Source of the DNA: Chitinophaga oryziterrae | GTDB taxonomy: Bacteria; Bacteroidota; Bacteroidia; Chitinophagales; Chitinophagaceae | Direction: 5' to 3' | DNA length: 64,000 nucleotides | Assembly (NCBI RefSeq): GCF_009758125.1 | Contig: NZ_WRXO01000001.1 | Location: 248,001 to 312,000, forward strand | Shown here: positions 1-8,041 of the stretch, piece after piece | Layout of the letters: every line of letters begins with the position of its first letter | How positions within the stretch are numbered: the first letter of the stretch is position 1 | Position numbers and translations under genes: made by a program | Notes under the pieces: generated by a model | Seen by the model: only the letters and a program-made list of their open reading frames with translations | Told to the model about the DNA's origin: nothing | The model's database searches: none

Positions 1-1112
1 TGAATGCGATCGTTGGATTCACGGAACAATTGTCGCACAGCTCTCTGGAAAAAGATCAGCGGGAACTACTCAAAACCGTTGAAAATGCAGGGAGTATGCT
101 GCTGAAAATGGTGAATAACGTGCAGGACCTCAGTAAGTTGGAGAAGAACGAACTTCAGCTGGAACAACAGCCCTTTTCTCTCTATCAGACTTTTACTGAA
201 ATTACAACTATACTGCGGGTACAGGCCTCCCGTAAGCAACTACAGCTGAACGCCATCTATGAAGGCAACCGGCAGATACAGATAACAGGCGATAACGCCC
301 GGCTGAAACAGATCCTGATCAACCTGGGAGATAATGCTATCCGCTATACAGATAGTGGCATCGTTACCCTGAAAATGCAGGTAGATAAGACGCCGGATGA
401 AAAGGCGGTTGTCAGCATCGTGGTGAACGATACCGGTAGAGGCATTCCTGCAACAACACTTCCTTTTATATTCGAACATTTTTCCCGTAGACGGGTACCT
501 TATGTCGCTGCCGTCAATGGGGCCGGACTGGGGCTGGCCATTACCAAAGGCCTGCTGGACCTGCATAACGGAAATATCAATATCAGCAGCATTGAAGGCT
601 CCGGTAGTACCGTATCCTGTAACATTCATTACAGGGTGGTCCCCGCAAGGCAAACGATACTGATCACGCAGCGAGAGGTAGAAGAGATGACCGGCAACTT
701 TATGGAAGGCCGGTATGTACTGGTGGCAGACGACCAGGAAATGAACCTGATACTGATAGAAAAGATACTCTCCCGCTGGAAATGCCGCTTTGATAAGGCC
801 ATTGACGGTAAAGTAGCCTATGACCTGTTTTGTGCAAACAAATATGATATGGTGCTGCTGGATTTGCAGATGCCCCGTATGAGCGGTATTGAAGTAGTGA
901 AAAGGATCAGGGCTGATAAAGATTCCCTGAAAGCGAATGTTCCCGTACTGGCTTTAACAGCAGATACCACCCTGCCGGATAATGATGCCTTCCTGGAAGT
1001 AGGCTTTGATGATTACCTGCTAAAACCTTTCAGGGAAAGAGATATTTATAATGTGATCATCCGGCATCTGCCTTATAATAATGAACAGGTGATAGAACCT
1101 GTAAAGAAATAA
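1..1112 (+). CDS. Hybrid sensor histidine kinase/response regulator, 5' end cut by window
   Basis: The reading frame is open from base 3 and starts inside the dimerisation domain (NAIVGF, which normally follows the H-box), so the phosphorylated histidine and all sensor domains lie outside the window. Visible parts in order: the end of HisKA; a HATPase with N-box (LGDNAIRYTDSG), G1 (NDTGRGIP) and G2 (GAGLGLAITKG); then a receiver domain over roughly the last 125 residues with acidic pair (ADD), phospho-acceptor Asp in LLDLQMP and the conserved Lys in LLKPF. The protein would autophosphorylate and pass phosphate to its own receiver, possibly onward through an Hpt protein. The ATG-less frame at the edge means any start chosen here is artificial. 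It converges on the next gene across a shared hairpin. Confidence 0.9.
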   Translation, partial: NAIVGFTEQLSHSSLEKDQRELLKTVENAGSMLLKMVNNVQDLSKLEKNELQLEQQPFSLYQTFTEITTILRVQASRKQLQLNAIYEGNRQIQITGDNARLKQILINLGDNAIRYTDSGIVTLKMQVDKTPDEKAVVSIVVNDTGRGIPATTLPFIFEHFSRRRVPYVAAVNGAGLGLAITKGLLDLHNGNINISSIEGSGSTVSCNIHYRVVPARQTILITQREVEEMTGNFMEGRYVLVADDQEMNLILIEKILSRWKCRFDKAIDGKVAYDLFCANKYDMVLLDLQMPRMSGIEVVKRIRADKDSLKANVPVLALTADTTLPDNDAFLEVGFDDYLLKPFRERDIYNVIIRHLPYNNEQVIEPVKK

Positions 1113-1140
1113 AATCCGGCTTTTACAGAAGCCGGATTTT
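1111..1140. terminator. Bidirectional rho-independent terminator
   Basis: A perfect 12-bp stem (AAAATCCGGCTT and its complement) closes a 6-nt loop, with A-rich and T-rich flanks on both sides. It lies between two convergent genes and can serve both strands. Confidence 0.85.
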
Positions 1141-1144
1141 ATTT

Positions 1145-2308
1145 TTAACCTAATATCGGATGTCTCTTAAACTCTTTCGTTCTGTCAAAAAGATACCTGT
1201 AAGTAGTTAGTTTACGGCTGCGCTTTGTTCCCAGGCTTTCCGCAATATTCATCATCTTGGGATTAAAATCGCCTATCCACTGCATCTCGTACTCTGTATA
1301 AGGCAGTTTATGCTGAATGATCTTTGCTCCTTCCACGATCATATAAGTATCGGCTCCTTTCCCCTGGAACTCCGGTATCACGCCAAATACGATCCCTACA
1401 AATTTCTTGGAAGCGCCTATCTTTTTCAGCCAGAGGAACTGTAATTTCTGTAACAGTCCGAACTTCCCGTTCATATGCTTAAAGAACTGGTTAAGTTCAG
1501 GTAGATTCAGCCAGCAGCCTATCGGTTCGTCATTATAATACAGGAACCACACAATCCTTTCATCCATTACCGGAGCCATGGTTTTGAAGATCAGGTAAGC
1601 CTGCTGTTTGGTCATGTCTTTGCCTCCCCCATGTTTAGACCAGGCTTTGTTATAAACAGTGCAGAAGTCTTCCGCATATTTTGCCAGGTGTTTCTTATCG
1701 ATGTATTTCGCAACATAACCAGGGTCCTGGGCCAGCTTTGCATGCCGCTCGATAAATTTAGGCTGCAGGTTATGGTCTACACGGGTAGCATAACAGATCT
1801 GGTGAAAGAATACCTGGAAACCGTATGTTTCAAATAATTGCTGATAATAAGGAGGATTGTAGTTCATGCAATAGAGCGGTTCGTAAAAACCCTCTACCAG
1901 TAATCCCCACCAGCGGTCACGTTCCCCGAAGTTGATAGGACCATCCATAGCGCCCATGCCTCTCTCTTCCAGCCATGCTTTAGCCGCATCCAGCAGGAAG
2001 TTGGCCGCGGCCTGGTCATTGATACAATCAAAGAAGCCGACACCACCTGTTGGCTGTTCATCCCCTTTGGTTTTATATTTTTTATTTACAAAGGCAGCTA
2101 TACGCCCTATCAGTTCTCCCTTTTCATTTTTCAGCAACCAGCGGATGATCTCTCCGTTACGGAATGCTTTATTTTTCTCAGGATCAAAAACCATTTTTAT
2201 ATCCTTATCCAGAGGACGTATCCATCCGGGAAATTGCTTGTTGATAGCAACGTGCACTTCCAGGAATTGCTTTGCTGTTTGCTCATTATTAACGATTACC
2301 AGTTCCAT
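1145..2308 (-). CDS. GNAT-like (YghO-type) acetyltransferase family protein
   Basis: This 387-residue protein matches the general layout of large GNAT-like proteins similar to E. coli YghO. Its N-terminal third has a GNAT-type beta-strand/helix pattern, and the C-terminal half has the sequence GVIPEFQGKGADTYMIVEG, which resembles an acyl-CoA binding loop (Q/R-x-x-G-x-G/A). The substrate is unknown. I chose the ATG at 2308 (MELVIVNN) over the upstream in-frame ATG at 2356 because the family normally begins next to this strand; the extra 16 residues are the less likely alternative. It is divergent from the export operon that begins at 2431 and ends at a shared terminator. Confidence 0.7.
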   Translation of the reverse strand: MELVIVNNEQTAKQFLEVHVAINKQFPGWIRPLDKDIKMVFDPEKNKAFRNGEIIRWLLKNEKGELIGRIAAFVNKKYKTKGDEQPTGGVGFFDCINDQAAANFLLDAAKAWLEERGMGAMDGPINFGERDRWWGLLVEGFYEPLYCMNYNPPYYQQLFETYGFQVFFHQICYATRVDHNLQPKFIERHAKLAQDPGYVAKYIDKKHLAKYAEDFCTVYNKAWSKHGGGKDMTKQQAYLIFKTMAPVMDERIVWFLYYNDEPIGCWLNLPELNQFFKHMNGKFGLLQKLQFLWLKKIGASKKFVGIVFGVIPEFQGKGADTYMIVEGAKIIQHKLPYTEYEMQWIGDFNPKMMNIAESLGTKRSRKLTTYRYLFDRTKEFKRHPILG

Positions 2309-2430
2309 AGGCTCATTTATAAATGTAAAAATAATGTTTGTCTTATGTTTTAACATTTATTTTTCAAATAGACGTATACTTTTATGCCGTTACTGTACTC
2401 AACCTGATATCATAAATCCATTATACCGTT

Positions 2431-3681
2431 ATGTTCAAAAACAGAAGGTGGCTTTGGTTAGCCCTTGTAATTCCTATTGTTGTAATACTTTATTTTTTCC
2501 TGGCCAATAAAACAGCAGATAGCAGTATCTCCGCTAAAGTGCGTAAAGGCAGTTTCCGTGATGTAGTGAATAACTCCGGTGAATTGCAGGCAGAAAATAC
2601 CGTGTATATCTCTGCGCCTGCTGATCTGCAATCCAACCAGATTTATGAGGAGATCAAGATCCAGGACATGGCGCCGGAAGGCTCTCATGTAAAACAGGGG
2701 GAGTACATTGCTACCCTGGATCCTGCCATTGTGAACAAGAAGATAGGGGATATGCAGCTGGCGCTGGAAAAAGCCAACTCCCTGATCATACAAACCTCCC
2801 TGGATACCGCACTTACACTCAGAGATGCCCGCGATCAGATGGCCAACCTGCAATTTCAGATGGAACAGAAAAAGCTGGCGCTGGACCTGAGTAAATACGA
2901 ACCTCCTGCTACTATCCGCCAGGCAGAAATCGACCTGGAGAAATCGCAACGCGACCTGGTACAGATGAAGGAGAACTACAAGATCAAACAACAGCAGGCT
3001 GCCAGCAAAATATTTGCGGCTAACCGGGATGTACAGGTCCTGCATACCGACATTGGTAAACTGGAAGACCTGAGAAACCGCTTTGTGATCAAAGCGCCTA
3101 CGAACGGACTGCTGGTATATATTAACGACTGGGCCAGTGGCGGTAAGAAAAAATCAGGCTCTGTGGTCCGCTCCTGGGACCCGCGTGTGGCCATGTTGCC
3201 AGACCTCTCCTCCATGTTATCAAAAGTATTTATCAACGAAGTTGATATCAGCAAAATACATAAAGACCAGAAAGTGACGATGGGACTGGATGCTTTTCCG
3301 GAAGTAAAAATGGAAGGCGTCGTGAAAACAGTGGCGAACATAGGTGAGACCCGTCCCGGTGCTACCGCTAAAGTATTTGAGGTGAATATCAAACTGAATA
3401 AAGTTGATTCTATCCTCAAACCAGGTATGACTACTTCCAACAACATCTTAATCAATGAAATTCCCAATAAGCTCATCATCCCGCTGGAAGCTGTTTTTGC
3501 CGAAGGCAAGACGAGTTTCGTGTACCTGAAAAAAGGGAACAATATCGACAAACAGGAAGTGAAACTGGGTAAATCAAATGATGAGGAAGTGATTGTTGAA
3601 AAAGGACTGGCAGAAGGAGATGTAGTGTATCTGTCTTTACCTGAAAAGGCAAAGGACAGGAAAATAACGATGTTAAAATAA
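2431..3681 (+). CDS. HlyD/RND-type periplasmic adaptor subunit
   Basis: A 416-residue membrane fusion protein of the kind that links an inner-membrane transporter to an outer-membrane channel. One N-terminal membrane segment (about residues 5-24) is followed by the first half of a lipoyl-like domain, a long helical hairpin rich in K, E, Q and L (about 110-205), the second lipoyl half, a beta-barrel domain and a membrane-proximal domain (IPLEAVFAEGKTSFVYLKKG). Only 9 nt separate its stop from the ABC permease, and a TolC-like gene follows, so the three form a tripartite exporter operon. The substrate cannot be told from sequence; macrolides, peptides or siderophores are typical for the family. 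Confidence 0.9.
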   Translation: MFKNRRWLWLALVIPIVVILYFFLANKTADSSISAKVRKGSFRDVVNNSGELQAENTVYISAPADLQSNQIYEEIKIQDMAPEGSHVKQGEYIATLDPAIVNKKIGDMQLALEKANSLIIQTSLDTALTLRDARDQMANLQFQMEQKKLALDLSKYEPPATIRQAEIDLEKSQRDLVQMKENYKIKQQQAASKIFAANRDVQVLHTDIGKLEDLRNRFVIKAPTNGLLVYINDWASGGKKKSGSVVRSWDPRVAMLPDLSSMLSKVFINEVDISKIHKDQKVTMGLDAFPEVKMEGVVKTVANIGETRPGATAKVFEVNIKLNKVDSILKPGMTTSNNILINEIPNKLIIPLEAVFAEGKTSFVYLKKGNNIDKQEVKLGKSNDEEVIVEKGLAEGDVVYLSLPEKAKDRKITMLK

Positions 3682-3690
3682 TCCCCGAAC

Positions 3691-5034
3691 ATGTTAGACC
3701 GTAATTTCAACAATCTGTACATCGCCCTGGATTCCCTCGGGGCCAACAGACTGCGTTCTTTTCTGACCGCCCTCGGGATTATTTTCGGTGTATCTGCCGT
3801 GATAGCCATGCTGGCTATCGGTAAAGGTGCGAAGGAAGAAATCATGAACCAGATGAAACTGGTGGGGGTAAATAATATTGTGATCAAACCTAAATCACAG
3901 GAGAAAAAAGATGACCAGCAACAACAGCAATCATCGTCCTCTCAATCATCTTCCAAAAAAGAAGAAGCAGGTAAGAACCGTTTCTCCAAAGGATTAAGTC
4001 TGGCCGATGCAGAAAGCATCCGTAGAATGTTACCTACCGTATCTGCTATCAGTCCGGAGATGATCTCTGAACAAAACATCATTTACGGCAGTAAAAGCAG
4101 TAAGCTGAAAGTGATCGGTATCCAGCCGGCTTTCTTTGGTATCAATAATATCAGACTGGGCGCAGGTACTATATTTAATGAACGGCAGCAACAATCCGGT
4201 GAAGCAGTATGCATCATTGGCAGTGATGTAAAACGTAAGTTTTTCATTTCCGAAGATCCTTTAGGTAAAACGATTAAATGCGGTGATCAGTGGTTGAAAA
4301 TTATAGGCGTTACTGAGGAGAAAATGATCAGTAGTGCTACTAAAGAAAACCTTGGTATCCGTGACTATAACCTGGATATTTATATTCCTATACAAACCTC
4401 TCTTGTGAGGTTTAAGAACCCTTCTCTTTACCTGGGCGCCGGTGAAGGTTTCCAGGAACAAGGCCCTTCTTCCAATATCATTTTTCATCAGCTGGACCAG
4501 TTAGTGATACAGGTATCAGAAACAGATGCCTTGTCTGCATCCGCATCTATAGTAAGCCGTATGCTGCGTCGCCGGCATAATGATGTGCTGGATTTTGAGA
4601 TCACTATTCCGGAACAACTGCTGAAACAACAACAGAAAACAAAAGATGTATTCAATATTGTGTTAAGTGCGATTGCCGGTATTTCATTACTGGTAGGGGG
4701 TATTGGGATCATGAACATCATGCTGGCTTCTGTACTGGAGCGTACTCGTGAAATAGGTATCCGTATGGCATTGGGCGCACAGAAAAGTGATATCGTGATG
4801 CAGTTCCTTTTTGAAGCGGTGCTGATCAGTCTTTCCGGTGGTATCATCGGCGTATTGCTGGGCGTGTCCGGCGCTTACCTGGTAGATAAACTGGCGGATA
4901 TTCATACGCTGATCTCGGGTATTTCTATCGTTTTATCTTTCCTGCTGGCGTCTGCCGTGGGACTGATATTTGGTATTTCTCCTGCCCGCAAGGCGGCTCA
5001 AAAGAATCCTATTGAATGCTTACGCCATGACTAA
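3691..5034 (+). CDS. MacB-type ABC transporter permease (no fused ATPase)
   Basis: A 447-residue permease with a first membrane helix after residue 20, a large periplasmic (MacB_PCD-like) domain, and an FtsX-type core of three helices at the C-terminus, including the conserved GGIGIMNIMLASVLERTREIG-type coupling region and GISPARKAA at the end. MacB of E. coli carries an N-terminal ATPase; here that half is absent and no ATPase gene is adjacent, so it must borrow one encoded elsewhere. The stretch around residues 70-95 is low complexity (Q, S and K runs). Its last codons overlap the start of the TolC-like gene by 8 nt, which indicates translational coupling. Confidence 0.9.
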   Translation: MLDRNFNNLYIALDSLGANRLRSFLTALGIIFGVSAVIAMLAIGKGAKEEIMNQMKLVGVNNIVIKPKSQEKKDDQQQQQSSSSQSSSKKEEAGKNRFSKGLSLADAESIRRMLPTVSAISPEMISEQNIIYGSKSSKLKVIGIQPAFFGINNIRLGAGTIFNERQQQSGEAVCIIGSDVKRKFFISEDPLGKTIKCGDQWLKIIGVTEEKMISSATKENLGIRDYNLDIYIPIQTSLVRFKNPSLYLGAGEGFQEQGPSSNIIFHQLDQLVIQVSETDALSASASIVSRMLRRRHNDVLDFEITIPEQLLKQQQKTKDVFNIVLSAIAGISLLVGGIGIMNIMLASVLERTREIGIRMALGAQKSDIVMQFLFEAVLISLSGGIIGVLLGVSGAYLVDKLADIHTLISGISIVLSFLLASAVGLIFGISPARKAAQKNPIECLRHD

Positions 5035-6496
5035 AATATTATTGCCTCTTTTGCTTGTTTGTTCTACTACGTTTGCGCAACAGACATTATCATTAAATGA
5101 TGTGGTACAACAGGCGCAAAAGAATTCACCTTCTTATTACAAAGCGCGGAGTAATGCGCTTAACAGCCTGTATGCATATCGTTATTATGCAGCGGGCCGT
5201 CGTCCGCAACTGAAGCTGACGGCCAGTAACAGCAGCAGTTTCCTGGGTAGTACGCAAAGTATACAGCAGCCGGATGGCACGTATGCTTTTAGCCGCAGTT
5301 CTTATTCCTATAGTTTTGCAGGGTTATCAGCAGATCAGATCATACCGTTTACCGGTGGTCAGTTATCGCTGACGACTAACTTACAACGGAATGATGTATT
5401 TGATCCCAGCAGTGATGTGAGTTATTTATCCGTACCGTTTTCTGTGAATTATTCTCAGCCGATGATCCTGTATAATCCTTATCGCTGGGATAAGAAGATT
5501 CAGCCGCTGTTGTATGAAGAATCCAAAAAACAATACATAGAAGATCTGGAGCGTGCAGCTTTGCAGGCCAACGGATATTTCTTTGATGCATTAGCCGCCC
5601 AGCAACGGGAGAAGATCCTTTTGCAGAATGTAGCGAATACGGATACGTTGTATAAAATTTCCAGGGGTAGATATGAGCTGGGAAAGATTGCGGAAAATGA
5701 ATTATTACAGATAGAGTTGAATTTATTGAATGCACGTAATAGCCTGGAACAGGCTACACTGAATAAAGAGATCGCTTACCGCGGGCTTACACAGTTTCTG
5801 AATATGCCTAAGAACAGTGCGGTGGATGTGGCTCCGCCTTCCAATGTACCTACTTTACAGATCGCAGTGGATTCTGCGCAGCAGGAAGCCCTGGATAACC
5901 GTCAGGCGGTATTGTCTTTTCGCAGGCAGCGCTTGCAGGCAGAGCAACAGGTAGCAGAGGCAAAGGGGAATAACGGGTATGAGCTGAATCTTTCCGCCAA
6001 TTTTGGTCAGGCCAGGCAGGGGAATACTTTTAAACAGGCGTATACCGGCAATAGTTTGCAGCAGAACCAGTTATTATCTGTAGGGGTAGCTATTCCTATT
6101 GTAGACTGGGGCAAGGCGCGTAATAAGATCCGGCAGGCGAAGGCCAATCAGGAACTGGTGGAGATAGATGTGCAGCAGCAGGAACGTAGTTTTGAGCAGG
6201 AGATCTATTTGCAGACACAACAGTTCAATATCCAGCAGAAGTTGTTTGCCAGTGCGGCCAAAGCAGATACGATCGCGGCGCAACGGTATGAGATTACCAA
6301 ACAGCGGTATTTTATAGGGAAGATCTCTATTACCGATTTGAACCTTGCACAGCAGGAAAAAGATCAGGCAAGTCAGAATTATATTGATGCGCTGCGTGCT
6401 TTCTGGAATGCTTATTATACGGTGCGTTTGCTCACTTTGTATGATTTTGAGAAAAAGGACAAGATTAAGTATGACTTTGTAGAGCGTACAAAATAG
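5027..6496 (+). CDS. TolC family outer-membrane efflux channel
   Basis: A 489-residue protein with a cleavable signal peptide (MTKILLPLLLVCSTTFAQ) and two long alpha-helical hairpins separated by outer-membrane beta-strands, the standard TolC/OEP duplicated plan. I chose the ATG at 5027 because it gives a clean signal peptide; the frame stays open further upstream (from 4970) but that part lies inside the permease gene. It overlaps that permease gene by 8 nt. Together with the adaptor and permease it completes an inner-to-outer-membrane export machine. Confidence 0.9.
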   Translation: MTKILLPLLLVCSTTFAQQTLSLNDVVQQAQKNSPSYYKARSNALNSLYAYRYYAAGRRPQLKLTASNSSSFLGSTQSIQQPDGTYAFSRSSYSYSFAGLSADQIIPFTGGQLSLTTNLQRNDVFDPSSDVSYLSVPFSVNYSQPMILYNPYRWDKKIQPLLYEESKKQYIEDLERAALQANGYFFDALAAQQREKILLQNVANTDTLYKISRGRYELGKIAENELLQIELNLLNARNSLEQATLNKEIAYRGLTQFLNMPKNSAVDVAPPSNVPTLQIAVDSAQQEALDNRQAVLSFRRQRLQAEQQVAEAKGNNGYELNLSANFGQARQGNTFKQAYTGNSLQQNQLLSVGVAIPIVDWGKARNKIRQAKANQELVEIDVQQQERSFEQEIYLQTQQFNIQQKLFASAAKADTIAAQRYEITKQRYFIGKISITDLNLAQQEKDQASQNYIDALRAFWNAYYTVRLLTLYDFEKKDKIKYDFVERTK

Positions 6497-6527
6497 CTTC
6501 TGGCATTATTTTTTCTATCTCGCTGAT

Positions 6528-7142
6528 ATGAAGCGACATATAGGGTATTCTATTGTGATCATTTTCCTGGTTATTTTTCTGGTGATGAGTTATTCCAGGG
6601 ACCAGAAACGTATTAAGCAGGTATTGGCTCAGAATGAGCGCTTGCAGAATGAGAACCGTCATCTGCAGGAATCTCTGGATATCAACAGCCAGACTACCCA
6701 GCAGATAGAGAACCGCCATGAGGTGCAGGAGCGTACCGACGTAGCACAGAAGGGGACCTTTGTGGAGAGGCGTACGTATTTCCGTAAGAACTGGAAGCAA
6801 TTCATTACGGTGAGCACGGGTGACTATCATACCCGTTTTTTGGGAGGGATTAAGGATTTAAAGGTAATTGTACGTAATCAGACGGAGTATCCGCTGGATA
6901 ATGTGGTGGTTTCCGTGCAGTACCTGAAGGGGAATGGAGATGTGTTCAAAACGGAGCAGTATACGGTCAATAATGTACCGGCTAAGGGTGCACAGTCGGT
7001 GAGTGCTGCGGATAGCAGGAAGGGGCAGAAAGTGGAGATTACGCTGGTTAGTATTACCAGTCAGCCAATGAATTTTTGCTGGGCGGTAAATAAGCCGGCA
7101 CCTGCAGGAAATGATGATCCTTATATGTGTGTACCGAATTAG
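6528..7142 (+). CDS. Membrane-anchored protein of unknown function with coiled coil
   Basis: I do not recognise this 204-residue protein. A single N-terminal membrane segment (about residues 5-23) is followed by a heptad-rich coiled coil (about 25-70, with many Q, N, E and R), then a beta-rich globular domain (about 85-170) whose IVRNQTEYPLDNVVVSVQY segment resembles the FxLYD-like or Ig-like modules found in secreted bacterial proteins. The C-terminal tail holds two cysteines. It lies 31 nt after the TolC-like gene and may share its transcript. A periplasm-facing structural or interaction role is an inference from layout only. Confidence 0.6.
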   Translation: MKRHIGYSIVIIFLVIFLVMSYSRDQKRIKQVLAQNERLQNENRHLQESLDINSQTTQQIENRHEVQERTDVAQKGTFVERRTYFRKNWKQFITVSTGDYHTRFLGGIKDLKVIVRNQTEYPLDNVVVSVQYLKGNGDVFKTEQYTVNNVPAKGAQSVSAADSRKGQKVEITLVSITSQPMNFCWAVNKPAPAGNDDPYMCVPN

Positions 7143-7200
7143 GGATTTATTATCAGTCCTCTCAATAATTCTGATCATATGTACACTGGAACAGTTATTT

Positions 7201-7208
7201 TACCTTTG
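7201..7208 (+). promoter_or_regulatory. Bacteroidota -7 box (TACCTTTG) before GNAT gene
   Basis: An exact TAnnTTTG match lies 7 nt before the chosen ATG, so the transcript would be leaderless or nearly so. No clear TTG lies at the -33 position. Confidence 0.45.
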
Positions 7209-7215
7209 TGCATGC

Positions 7216-7728
7216 ATGATCGCTATCTGTACTTTACAAGTTATTCCTGCTGAAGTAGTATTACTCTATGAGTTATCTTTCCCTGTAGAGGAAAGGCGTA
7301 ATTTATCTGCCCAGCAGGAACTGCTGGAAGCTGGTACTTTACAGTTGCAGATAGTAAAGAATGATGATGTCTTTGCCGGTTTTGTCTTTTGCTGGCTATT
7401 AACAGATTTTATATTCATAGAGCATTTTGCCATTGATGCCAGTCAGCGGGGTGGCGGGATAGGCAGTAAGGTGATCACTTTATTGCAGTCTCAATACCCC
7501 CGGATAGTATTAGAAGTAGAACCTCCTCATTCTACAGACGCCGGAAGGCGTATCAGGTTTTACGAAGGCCTGGGCTTTCAATCTTACCCTTATTCATACC
7601 GGCAACCTTCTTACCTCGCCGGGGGAGAACCTTTAGAGATGTTATTAATGCAAACAGGCATGCCCGCCGGAGAAGATGCTTTCTCAGGGATCAGTAGTGA
7701 GATTTACAGGGAAGTCTATGGTATTTAA
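7216..7728 (+). CDS. GNAT family N-acetyltransferase
   Basis: A 170-residue acetyltransferase. The acetyl-CoA binding motif A is visible as QRGGGIGSKV (Q/R-x-x-G-x-G/A), followed by LEVEPP and RIRFYEGLGF, the usual motif B with the conserved Tyr of the GNAT fold. The substrate is unknown. The frame is open back to 7111 inside the previous gene, but the promoter box at 7201 and the alignment of the first strand favour ATG 7216; the ATG at 7212 is out of frame. It ends before a large palindromic repeat. Confidence 0.8.
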   Translation: MIAICTLQVIPAEVVLLYELSFPVEERRNLSAQQELLEAGTLQLQIVKNDDVFAGFVFCWLLTDFIFIEHFAIDASQRGGGIGSKVITLLQSQYPRIVLEVEPPHSTDAGRRIRFYEGLGFQSYPYSYRQPSYLAGGEPLEMLLMQTGMPAGEDAFSGISSEIYREVYGI

Positions 7729-7819
7729 GGAGTTGTGAATCTTTAAGCAGTTTAGCGGGTTCTGGACAACAGCTGAAACCCTTTCTGCTGGCACATTCTA
7801 TCGGTATTCTATCATCATT

Positions 7820-7928
7820 CCTTTATCACTCCTATAGCATTCCTATAGCATTCTACTGGCATTCCTATATCAAAACGATATAGGAATGCCGAAAGAATGC
7901 TGAAGGAATGAGCTTTCAGTGATAAAGG
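7820..7928. repeat. 109-bp imperfect palindrome
   Basis: The outer arms (7820-7830 and 7918-7928, 11 bp) and the inner arms (7858-7871 and 7877-7890, 14 bp with a 5-nt loop) are perfect inverted repeats. The stretches between them also pair partly, through repeated CATTCC/GCATTC words, and CCTATAGCATT occurs twice head to tail (7831-7841, 7842-7852). It resembles a dispersed REP- or MITE-like intergenic element. There is no coding potential. Confidence 0.7.
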
Positions 7929-7980
7929 GATATAGGATTTCAATGAAAATCATTGCCAGTAGGGGATCCTGTAAACGTAA

Positions 7981-8011
7981 AAAAGGCGCTCCCCCGAGGG
8001 ACGCGCCTTTT
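7981..8011 (-). terminator. Rho-independent terminator of the DUF6600 gene
   Basis: AAAAGGCGC pairs with GCGCCTTTT around an inner TCCC/GGGA stem. Read on the minus strand it ends in six T. It lies 31 bp past the stop of the minus-strand lipoprotein gene. Confidence 0.8.
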
Positions 8012-8041
8012 GAAATGTATATATGAGAGTTGATGGTAACC

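Noticed and set aside
7820..7928. CRISPR-like array (repeated CATTCC words)
   Set aside because: The units form a palindrome with no regular spacers.
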